NCBI GenBank assembly: GCA_035697245.1
Contig: DASSDH010000090.1
Location: 1-8,115, forward strand
Origin: JACVRX01 sp035697245
GTDB taxonomy: Bacteria; Actinomycetota; Actinomycetes; Jiangellales; Jiangellaceae
Direction: 5' to 3'
DNA length: 8,115 nt
Position numbers and translations under genes: made by a program. The notes below the pieces were generated by a model that made no database searches, had not been told where the DNA came from, and saw only the letters and a list, made by a program, of their open reading frames with translations. Of the stretch, positions 1 to 5,512 are shown in pieces. How positions within the stretch are numbered: the stretch's first letter is position 1; every line of letters starts with the position of its first letter.

Positions 1-1287
1 GGTCGGGGTGGGATCGGGCGTCGGGATGTGGGCCCGGCACGCCTCTTCGCGGAGGCTGCTGACGATCTGCTCGGCGTCGGACAGGTCCGATGCCGGTATG
101 GTCTCGACCACCCGATCGCGGACCAACAACGGCAGCGCCGAAACCGGCAGGCCGGCGGCTACTTCGTGGACATCGGAGAGCCGTAGTGGACCGACTTCCT
201 GGCTCACGCCGCGAAAGATGGCTACGGTTCCAGACTGGTCGCCGACGTAGTACTGCGCCCGGACGTAGTCGTCGGCCAGATTCAGGCCCGCCCAGCCGAC
301 CAGGACGGCGACAGCGGCGATGCCCGCGCGGCGCAGCCAGCGGTATCGGCGCGGGGGCTGTGGGGCGTAGCGGAGCTCTTCGGCGTCATCGCCCGGCTCT
401 GCCAGCTGGGTCCCTACGGCCCGGCGGCTCTCGGCCGAGCCGAGCAGGCTGCGCATTGCGGCGCCGGGACGACGTCGGGGACGCCCAGAGGTCGGAGCAG
501 GCAGGTCGCCGGCCGCAGCGCCGACGAGGAACGCTTCGGCGGTGTCGTCGGCCAAGGGGGGTACATCGGTCTCGACGATGTCCGCGACCACGCACGTCAC
601 GTTGTCCGGTGCGCCGGCCTTGAGGGCCAGCCCGACCAGCGCGTCAGCGGCGGCTACCAGGTCGGTGTTTGCGGCGAGCGTGTCCCGCAGCGTGTCGTCG
701 CGAACGATGCCCGACAGGCCGTCGCTGCACACGAGGATCCGGTCACCGCCGCGCACCTCGATCAGCTCGAGGTCCAGCTCGGGGTTGGCGTCGCCCTGTA
801 GGGTCCGCAAGATCATCGAGCGAGCCGGGTGAACGCTGGCCTCGTCGGCGGTGATACGACCCTCGTCGACCAGGGTTTGAACAAACGTGTGGTCATGGGT
901 GATCTGGCGCATCTCCCCGTCGCGGAGCAAGTAGGCCCGGGAGTCGCCGATGTGCGCCAGTGCCAGTGCCTGCCCGTTCCAGAAGAGAGCGGTCAGCGTG
1001 GTACCCATGCCCTGGCGCGCCGGATCCTGCGCGACCATCTCCCGAATCCGGGCGTTGGCGGCAGTGACGGCGGCCTCCAGCGCCTCGAGTGGGTCGCCGT
1101 CGGTATCGACGGTCTCGACGTTGACCAGTTCCTCGATCGTCGCCGAGCTCGCGACCTCACCTGCCGCGTGCCCCCCCATGCCGTCCGCCACGGCCAGCAG
1201 GCGCGGCCCGGCGTAGCCCGAGTCCTCATTGCCCTCCCGGACAAGTCCGACGTCGGATCGGGCGACGTACCGGAGCATCAGCGGCAT
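1..1287 (-). CDS. pstP: PP2C-family Ser/Thr protein phosphatase PstP (C-terminus outside window)
   Basis: Metal-dependent phosphatase that dephosphorylates PknA/PknB-type Ser/Thr kinases and their cell-wall and division substrates, anchored in the membrane with its catalytic domain in the cytoplasm. My reading of the minus strand gives 429 codons before the window edge. PP2C motifs appear in order: NED at residues 20-22, DGMGGH 35-40, GMGTT 93-97, GDSRAY 114-119, CSDGLS 187-192 and PDNVT 227-231, so the metal-binding aspartates are present. A basic Pro/Arg-rich linker leads to one membrane segment near residues 316-332, then an extracellular part rich in Pro/Thr at the edge. The ATG at 1287 is the first possible start, because the fhaB stop codon lies in the same frame 9 bases upstream. 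The ribosome site is weak, which suggests coupling to fhaB. In relatives rodA, pbpA, pknA and pknB follow, and would lie beyond the left edge. Confidence 0.96.
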   Translation of the reverse strand, partial: MPLMLRYVARSDVGLVREGNEDSGYAGPRLLAVADGMGGHAAGEVASSATIEELVNVETVDTDGDPLEALEAAVTAANARIREMVAQDPARQGMGTTLTALFWNGQALALAHIGDSRAYLLRDGEMRQITHDHTFVQTLVDEGRITADEASVHPARSMILRTLQGDANPELDLELIEVRGGDRILVCSDGLSGIVRDDTLRDTLAANTDLVAAADALVGLALKAGAPDNVTCVVADIVETDVPPLADDTAEAFLVGAAAGDLPAPTSGRPRRRPGAAMRSLLGSAESRRAVGTQLAEPGDDAEELRYAPQPPRRYRWLRRAGIAAVAVLVGWAGLNLADDYVRAQYYVGDQSGTVAIFRGVSQEVGPLRLSDVHEVAAGLPVSALPLLVRDRVVETIPASDLSDAEQIVSSLREEACRAHIPTPDPTPT

Positions 1288-1296
1288 CCGCGTGGC

Positions 1297-1755
1297 CTAC
1301 TTCCGGAGCTCCAGGACCGTCTTCCCCAACCTGACCCGGCTCTTTGCGCCGACGGGCGTAGGCCGGGTGAGCCGATCGGTGCCGATATACGTGCCGTTGG
1401 TGGAGCCGAGATCCTCGACGTACCACTGCCCTTCGTGCAGCACCAGCCGTGCGTGCTGAGTGGAGACATACTCGTCGGCGAGAGGCACGGTGCATTCCGG
1501 CCCGCGGCCGAAGGTGACCGGCGCGGTCTCCAGCGGCACGCTGTGATCCTTGTCCGGACCCTCGATGATCACCACTCTGCGTGGGGCGCCGCGAGATGGC
1601 TTGGGTGCCTTGGCCGCCTGGCGCGCCTGCTTGGGCGCCTTGGCCGGCCGGACGCCGAACAGGTCCGCGCGCATTGCCGAGGTGACCGACAGCACGAGTA
1701 GCCAGAGAACGGCAAGGAAGCCCAGCTTGATCACCGTGAGCGTCAGCTCGGACAC
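1297..1755 (-). CDS. fhaB: FHA-domain membrane protein FhaB (FipA-like)
   Basis: Phosphothreonine-binding adaptor of the PknA/PknB network; relatives bind phosphorylated division or cell-wall proteins at the inner membrane. The 152-residue length matches the family (about 155). An N-terminal membrane helix spans about residues 7-25, followed by a Lys/Ala/Pro linker in which the motif AKAPK occurs twice. A C-terminal FHA domain has GRG at 83-85, S98 and H101 in the VSTQH segment, and GSTNGTY at 117-123, the phosphopeptide-binding residues. The GTG at 1755 is chosen because a GGAGG ribosome site lies 7 bases upstream and the membrane helix starts right after it. A longer in-frame extension to 1986 only reads the antisense frame of fhaA. 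The gene starts 4 bases after the fhaA stop and ends 9 bases before pstP, so the three are almost certainly co-transcribed. Confidence 0.95.
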   Translation of the reverse strand: MSELTLTVIKLGFLAVLWLLVLSVTSAMRADLFGVRPAKAPKQARQAAKAPKPSRGAPRRVVIIEGPDKDHSVPLETAPVTFGRGPECTVPLADEYVSTQHARLVLHEGQWYVEDLGSTNGTYIGTDRLTRPTPVGAKSRVRLGKTVLELRK

Positions 1756-1759
1756 CCAG

Positions 1760-2479
1760 TCACCTCCGCGACGCGCGACGGTGCACGTCGACGATCGTGG
1801 AACCAAGTACGATTCGCGAGCCGTCCGACAGTGGTGCCTGCGCCGCGCGGACGCCGTCGACCAGCGTGCCGTTGGTAGAGCCGAGGTCGACGACCAGGAT
1901 CTGTGCATCCGGTCCCGTGCCGTGGACCCGGATTTCGGCGTGCCGGCGGGATATCCCGGGGTCGTCGATACGCACGTCACACTCACTTCCGCGCCCGAGG
2001 ACGAGCCCAGGCGGCACGACCGGATGCTGAGTCCCGTTGATCGTCAGGTATGCCGCCGCACCGCGCTCGGTGGCATCGGTCTGCCGATTCGTCGATCCGC
2101 GGTCGACACCCGCCCGCACCGTGCTGCGGACCCGGAACTGGCCCGTGCCGAGGTCGTCGTGTTTCTCGAACGCCACACTCACCGGGCCGGTGAAGGCGTA
2201 GTGCTGTAAGTCGGCGTGCTCACGCACCAGCTCGAGCAATTCGGCGGTCAGCGTGCTCTCGTATGGCGCGAGACGTTCGTGGTCGTGCGAGCCCAACTCG
2301 ATGACGAAGTCGTTCGGGACCAAGGATCGCTCGCGGGTGACGATCTGCGCGTTGTTGTCGAGTTCTCGCTGCAGTGCGGCGGCGATCTCGACCGGCTGGA
2401 CCTCGGCCTTGAAGGCCTTGGTGAAGGCTCCCGTCACCAAGCCTTCGAGGCGACGTTCGAAGCGCTGCAATACGCCCAC
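1760..2479 (-). CDS. fhaA: FHA- and DUF3662-domain protein FhaA, short form
   Basis: Cytoplasmic phosphothreonine-reading protein of the PknA/PknB cell-wall module; in mycobacteria FhaA binds the phosphorylated pseudokinase domain of MviN and influences peptidoglycan precursor export. The protein has 239 residues. The N-terminal DUF3662 domain (about 1-115) starts with the family's usual GVLQRFERRLEGLV pattern, and the C-terminal FHA domain (about 150-235) has GRGSE at 162-166, S177 and H180 (ISRRH), and GSTNG at 200-204. The joining linker is only about 35 residues, unlike the long Gly/Tyr/Pro-rich linker of mycobacterial FhaA. I place the start at GTG 2479: an ideal AGGAGG site lies 6 bases upstream and the family begins with MG(V/R)LQRFE. 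An ATG at 2497 would add six residues (MERRRL) encoded by the ribosome site itself. Confidence 0.95.
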   Translation of the reverse strand: MGVLQRFERRLEGLVTGAFTKAFKAEVQPVEIAAALQRELDNNAQIVTRERSLVPNDFVIELGSHDHERLAPYESTLTAELLELVREHADLQHYAFTGPVSVAFEKHDDLGTGQFRVRSTVRAGVDRGSTNRQTDATERGAAAYLTINGTQHPVVPPGLVLGRGSECDVRIDDPGISRRHAEIRVHGTGPDAQILVVDLGSTNGTLVDGVRAAQAPLSDGSRIVLGSTIVDVHRRASRR

Positions 2480-2485
2480 CAGTCG

Positions 2486-2491
2486 CCTCCT
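2486..2491 (-). promoter_or_regulatory. Ribosome binding site deciding the fhaA start
   Basis: Perfect AGGAGG on the minus strand, 6 bases before GTG 2479. The alternative ATG at 2497 lies upstream of this element, so the element can only serve the GTG. Confidence 0.8.
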
Positions 2492-2526
2492 CTCCATTGT
2501 CAGTCCGACCTCGCGACCGATCCCCG

Positions 2527-2532
2527 ATCGTA
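2527..2532 (-). promoter_or_regulatory. Candidate -10 box for the fhaA operon
   Basis: TACGAT on the minus strand fits the TAnnnT actinobacterial -10 pattern and sits at a suitable distance from the fhaA start. The nearest -35-like hexamer (GCGACA) is only 13 bases away, too close for a standard sigma-70 spacing, so this rests on one half-site. Confidence 0.3.
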
Positions 2533-2659
2533 GCCAGCTGACCCTTGTCGCGGCGCATCGGCAGCCTGCAGCGAGCAGCACGTCATCGCACGAGCTGGAC
2601 ACGCGGCCCGGCACGCGGTGAGCGTTCGGCGGAGCACTGACCGGTGCCGTGCGCGAGCA

Positions 2660-2676
2660 CCAGAGTCCCACTCTGG
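2660..2676. promoter_or_regulatory. Perfect 7-bp palindrome upstream of tRNA-Leu
   Basis: CCAGAGT and ACTCTGG are separated by CCC. The element ends 8 bases before a TAGCCT -10-like box, so it covers the -35 region of the putative tRNA promoter. It could be an operator, or a hairpin if transcribed; the sequence does not decide. Confidence 0.4.
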
Positions 2677-2684
2677 CTGCGTGT

Positions 2685-2690
2685 TAGCCT
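2685..2690 (+). promoter_or_regulatory. Candidate -10 box of the tRNA-Leu promoter
   Basis: TAGCCT matches TAnnnT. It would start transcription near 2697-2700, giving a roughly 30-base 5' leader that RNase P would remove. No good -35 hexamer is visible 17 bases upstream. Confidence 0.3.
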
Positions 2691-2727
2691 TGATCGGCTC
2701 GCCGGACGGATACCGTCGTGGCGGTGC

Positions 2728-2811
2728 GCGCGAGTGGCGGAATAGGCAGACGCGCACGGTTCAGGTCCGTGTGTCCGCAAGGACGTGGGGGTTCAACTCC
2801 CCCCTCGCGCA
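2728..2811 (+). tRNA. tRNA-Leu (anticodon CAG)
   Basis: Class II tRNA that decodes CUG, a very common Leu codon in high-GC genomes. The acceptor strands GCGCGAG (2728-2734) and CTCGCGC (2804-2810) pair perfectly, with discriminator A at 2811; CCA is not encoded. The anticodon stem CACGG/CCGTG encloses the loop TTCAGGT, with anticodon CAG at 2762-2764. A long variable arm (GTCC, loop, GGAC) follows. The T arm is a GGGGG/CCCCC stem with loop TTCAACT. In M. tuberculosis leuT also lies just upstream of fhaA, so this neighbourhood is conserved. Its 3' end is a typical integrase target, and an integrase remnant starts 24 bases downstream. Confidence 0.96.
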
Positions 2812-2834
2812 CGACAAACCCGCAGGTCAGGTGG

Positions 2835-3005
2835 CTAATCGTTGTAGCCGCGACCGGCGTTTGCTAATGGGGTTCTAACGGACCCGGCGATGAGCCTGGC
2901 GACCTGGTTCGCGGCGTCGCCGTGGAGACCCTCGGCGACATGGCTGTATATGTCCAAGGTGATGCCGATTCCGGCGTGGCCGAGGCGCTCCTGCACGACC
3001 TGTGG
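2835..3005 (-). pseudogene. C-terminal remnant of a tyrosine recombinase (phage or ICE-type integrase)
   Basis: The minus strand encodes the last part of a tyrosine-recombinase catalytic domain, beginning about PQVVQERLGH and running through ITLDIYSHVAEG to a stop at 2835. The conserved His of the LGH motif is at 2976-2978 and the nucleophilic Tyr at 2946-2948. The core-binding domain, the first catalytic Arg, the Lys and the HxxR box are absent. Upstream of about 3005 the frame no longer resembles the family, and a Met in frame at 3077 gives an unrelated N-terminus. About 170 bases of a gene of usually 1.1-1.4 kb survive, so it cannot be active. Its 3' end faces the 3' end of tRNA-Leu, the usual arrangement at the integrase-side end of a tRNA-integrated element. 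I infer an old integration whose element has largely been lost. Confidence 0.85.
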
Positions 3006-3209
3006 GGTGGGACGGGCCGCCGTACGCGGCGGGCCACCGCTTCGCGAGGAAGCTGTCCGTCCACAGCGGACGACCACAAGGCAAAGGCAAGGAGATCCCG
3101 CTCCTTGCCACTACCAACGGATAGCGCACCGGGGGCTTGCGGCAAGACCCGGGTCGTGCCTCAGGATTTGTCGGCCGAGGCCAGATCCTGCGGAAACAGG
3201 GGATGCGAA
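3006..3209. other. Non-coding junction between integrase remnant and glycosyltransferase remnant
   Basis: No recognisable gene. It holds two adjacent hairpins, at 3055-3071 (5-bp stem) and 3086-3109 (9-bp stem). Just before the glycosyltransferase GTG at 3210 there is a weak AGGGGA ribosome-site-like run. The integrase homology stops inside or at the edge of this segment, so a deletion junction probably lies near 3005. Confidence 0.5.
3086..3109. terminator. Strong 9-bp hairpin, terminator-like
   Basis: GGCAAGGAG and CTCCTTGCC form a perfect stem around the loop ATCCCG. There is no T-tract on either side, as is common for actinobacterial terminators. It could insulate the remnants on either side, or be a leftover of the lost element. 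Function is inferred from structure only. Confidence 0.45.
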
Positions 3210-4319
3210 GTGCGGGTGGTGTTGTCGACGTGGGGATCGCGCGGAGATGTCGAACCGCTGGCGGGACTCGCGGTGGGGTTGCGGGAACTCGGTGCGGAGG
3301 TGCGGGTGTGCGCGCCGCCAGACGAGGAGTTCGCGGCGCCGCTGGCGCGTGTCGGCGTGCCGCTGGTGCCGCTCGGCCCGACGGTGCATTCGGTGGTCGC
3401 CGGCCGGCGCACGGGACGTGGCCGAGAAACTGGGCATCCGCTACGTGTACGCGTGCTTCCATATCTTCGGACTGCCGTCGCGGCACTTCTCTCCTGGGGC
3501 GCGGCCGGGCAAGCCATCCCCGCAGGAGGAGACCGACAACCGGGTGCTGTGGGAGCAGGACGCCCAGCGCGTGAACGCGTTGTACGGCGAGGCGCTCAAC
3601 AGCCACCGGGCGGCGATCGGCCTGCCGCCGGTGGACAACGTCCGCGACTACGTCTTCACCGACCAGCCGTGGCTGGCGGCAGACGCGACGCTGTGTCCGT
3701 CGCAGGGCATGACGGACCTCGACATCGTGCAGACCGGGGCGTGGATCCTGCCCGACGACCGTCCGCTCCCGCAAGAGCTGGAGGCGTTCCTGGACGCGAG
3801 CGCACCACCGGTGTACGTGGGCTTGGGCAGCATGGCCGCGCACGCCCTGAAGGACATCGCCCGAGTGGCCATTGAAGCGAGCCGCGCGCACGGCCGCCGC
3901 GACTACTCGCCCGCGGCTGGGCCGACCTGGTCCCGATCGACGACGTCGACGACTGCTTCGTCGTCGGCGAGGTCAACCAGCAGGCACTGTTCCGCCGGGT
4001 GGCCGCCGTGGTGCACCACGGCGGCGCGGGCACCACGACGACGGCGGCCCGGGCCGGCACGCCCCAGGTGGTGGTCCCCCAGATCGCGGACCAGCCGTAC
4101 TGGGCCGCCCGAGTGGCCGAGCTGGGCATCGGCTCGGCTCACGACGGCCCGACTCCGACCTTCGACTCCCTGTCCGCCGCGCTCAGAACGGCCCTGACGC
4201 CCGAGACCCGAGCACCAGCGAGGGCCGTGGCCGGCGCAATCCGCACCGACGGGGCGACGGTGGCCGCGAAAATGCTACTCGACGCAGTCAGCCAGGACAG
4301 GCCGCCCGTGTCCGCGTGA
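3210..4319 (+). pseudogene. Broken GT1 glycosyltransferase resembling vancomycin-type GtfB/GtfE
   Basis: Relatives transfer a sugar (glucose in GtfB/GtfE) from a dNDP- or UDP-sugar to the aromatic residues of a glycopeptide aglycone. The reading needs three frames. Segment 1 (from GTG 3210) encodes the VVLSTWGSRGDVEPLAGLA start and continues to about 3400. Segment 2 (about 3400-3900) resumes at PAGARDVAEKLGIRY and includes TDQPWLAAD, VQTGAWILPDDRPL and VYVGLGSM. Segment 3 (about 3901-4319) encodes RGWADLVP, the donor-binding HHGGAGTTT motif and PQIADQPYWAARVAELG, ending normally. Two lesions are visible. About 40-50 residues of the acceptor-binding N-domain are missing near 3390-3405, together with a frame change. 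Near 3900 one base is lost: 11 rather than 12 bases separate the Arg-Arg codons from RGW. A sequencing error could explain the second lesion but not the first. The family assignment rests on remembered Gtf sequences. No aglycone or sugar-biosynthesis gene is nearby. Confidence 0.88.
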
Positions 4320-4540
4320 ACCACACGGAATCGTCGAGCTAGGAACTGACGGGCGACCAGCAACTACCTCAGCCCGCGGCCCGTTTCTGCCGTATTCCGG
4401 CGGCACCCCATCGTCGGCCACGGCACCGACATCGCCCGATTTCAATGGGGCTTCCGCAATGAAGAGACGACGGCGTGGCGGCGAGGCGGCGCACCTCCGA
4501 TCGACGACCTGCGGGTGCCGACTGCGGGAGAATAGGTCGC
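4320..4540. other. Intergenic region between glycosyltransferase remnant and nucleotidyltransferase gene
   Basis: About 220 bases with no gene I can support. A 6-bp inverted repeat (CCGTGT at 4306-4311, ACACGG at 4323-4328) spans the glycosyltransferase stop codon and could be a weak terminator. GGGAG at 4526-4530 is the likely ribosome site of the next gene, with a rather long 10-base spacer. Confidence 0.4.
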
Positions 4541-5158
4541 GTGGCTTCGTCCGGGCCGACCGACGCCGTGAGTGCGGCGCTGCGGGCCGATCCTCTGGTG
4601 CGGTCTGTCTCGCTGGTCGGCTCACGCGCCTACGGCAGCGCCACGCTGTCCGACTGGGACTATCACGTCAGCTCGTCGGACCCGGCCGCGGTCTCGCTGC
4701 GCCTGCCCGACCTGACGCGGCCACTTCGACCGCTGTCGCAGTTGTGGGACCCGCTGGCCAGGCATCCGGTATACATGCTGATTGTGGCCGCCACCGGACC
4801 TTACGTGGTCAAGGTCGATTTACTACTTGATCTTCCTGAGCGGCGTCCACCGGCGGACCCTCCCGCGGTAACTGCCGCCACTCTCCCCGGCATCGACGCG
4901 CACTTCTGGGACTGGAACCTGTGGCTTGGTAGCAAACGCCTGCGCGGAACCGAGACACTCGTCCGGACCGAACTGGCCAAGATGTGGGGCTACCTTCTCA
5001 AGCCACTGGGCGGCATCGCGGCACCGACGACCCAGCACGAGGCAATCGCCGAGTATCTGCGGCTGCTCCCACGGCTGGAGCGGCGGCACAACATTCACAT
5101 CGCGCCCGACCTCGGCAGCGCCGTGCAGGCAACCCTCGCCGCCAATGGTGTGCTGTGA
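4541..5158 (+). CDS. Small nucleotidyltransferase-fold protein (minimal NTase / aminoglycoside-type)
   Basis: The 205-residue protein has the polymerase-beta-like nucleotidyltransferase signature: VGSRAYGS at residues 26-33 (the Gly-Ser that positions the nucleotide), followed by D38 and D40 in LSDWDYHV as the metal-binding pair. D93 in VVKVDLLLD is a plausible third carboxylate. The fold transfers a nucleoside monophosphate to a small molecule or protein; members include antibiotic adenylyltransferases and toxin/antitoxin NTases. A helical C-terminal half (about 110-205), with LAKMWGYLLKPLGG and an EYLRLLPRLERRHN stretch, is like the substrate-binding domain of such enzymes, but I recognise no specific family. 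I prefer GTG 4541 to GTG 4475, because the extra 22 residues are Arg-rich and non-conserved in look and a GGGAG precedes 4541. No partner toxin or antitoxin gene adjoins it. The substrate is unknown. Confidence 0.75.
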   Translation: MASSGPTDAVSAALRADPLVRSVSLVGSRAYGSATLSDWDYHVSSSDPAAVSLRLPDLTRPLRPLSQLWDPLARHPVYMLIVAATGPYVVKVDLLLDLPERRPPADPPAVTAATLPGIDAHFWDWNLWLGSKRLRGTETLVRTELAKMWGYLLKPLGGIAAPTTQHEAIAEYLRLLPRLERRHNIHIAPDLGSAVQATLAANGVL

Positions 5159-5501
5159 GGTCGATGGCACCGTGGCAGCAAGCGGCCCGCTACACCACCG
5201 CAGCCGACCACCCCGCAATGGCCGAATTCGAACACAGTGAAATGCCAGAGCCAGCCCGAGGCCGGCCACGATAGCCGCGGCATCACCGCTGCCCCGGACG
5301 CACTTAGTGCATTCGCGATTATCGAGGGTCGGCTCTCGCAACTAGAGGAGCCGGTCGAACGGCTCAGAGAAACAGATCGATCGCCAGGGGTCCTCGCTGA
5401 GATCCGACTACCCGCGGGGGACATCTCCGGCGTCGTCCGGTCGGACCTTTGATGCCGATCGCTGGCGGCTTGAGTCGGCGCGCCCGTGATGGGATCAGCC
5501 C
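5159..5501. other. Poorly coding 343-base gap, possibly decayed coding sequence
   Basis: No confident gene. Two short plus-strand frames look mildly protein-like. ATG 5164 to TAG 5274 gives a 36-residue peptide (start MAPWQQAARYTTAADHP). An overlapping frame from GTG 5237 to TGA 5452 gives 71 residues, with an acidic/basic helical stretch IIEGRLSQLEEPVERLRE. Because they overlap in different frames, they could be two pieces of one frameshifted gene. Neither has a good ribosome site and neither matches a family I know. The last bases contain the hairpin over the next gene's start. Confidence 0.35.
5237..5452 (+). CDS. Possible small hypothetical protein, 71 aa
   Basis: The frame starts with GTG at 5237. 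The central part (about residues 24-44) is predicted by eye to be a charged amphipathic helix, possibly a short coiled coil. Third codon positions are less G/C-rich than in the flanking genes, and no ribosome site precedes the GTG. It may be a chance frame or the tail of a decayed gene. No function can be assigned. Confidence 0.2.
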   Translation: MKCQSQPEAGHDSRGITAAPDALSAFAIIEGRLSQLEEPVERLRETDRSPGVLAEIRLPAGDISGVVRSDL

Positions 5502-5512
5502 ATGACTGATCC
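5492..5512. promoter_or_regulatory. Hairpin enclosing the start codon of the LLM oxidoreductase
   Basis: GGATCAG (5492-5498) and CTGATCC (5506-5512) form a perfect 7-bp inverted repeat, and the 7-base loop CCCATGA holds the ATG at 5502-5504. A competing 5-bp pairing, ATGGG 5489-5493 with CCCAT 5499-5503, would mask the start codon. There is no clear Shine-Dalgarno, so the structure may influence translation, or the DNA palindrome may bind a repressor. This is inferred from structure. Confidence 0.4.

Larger units (their letters stand above)
2480..2727. promoter_or_regulatory. Divergent control region between fhaA and tRNA-Leu
   Basis: This 248-base stretch shows no coding potential I trust. 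It should carry the promoter for the fhaA-fhaB-pstP operon on the minus strand and the one for tRNA-Leu on the plus strand. On the minus strand a TACGAT -10-like box lies at 2527-2532, 47 bases before the fhaA GTG, without a convincing -35. On the plus strand a TAGCCT box lies at 2685-2690, about 38 bases before the tRNA, and a perfect palindrome covers 2660-2676. Both boxes are inferred from the TAnnnT pattern only. Confidence 0.45.

Noticed and set aside
1600..1646. 17-base near-identical direct repeat (30-base period) inside fhaB
   Set aside because: It encodes the repeated AKAPK of the linker and is explained by the protein's low-complexity Lys/Ala segment.
1756..1986. N-terminal extension of fhaB in its open frame
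   Set aside because: It overlaps the fhaA coding end in another frame, reads as low-complexity Ser/Arg sequence, and the real start at GTG 1755 has a strong ribosome site and leads straight into the membrane helix.
2875..3891. Long minus-strand open frame of 338 codons
   Set aside because: It is the antisense shadow of the glycosyltransferase remnant, very rich in Arg/Pro/His, with no recognisable domain.
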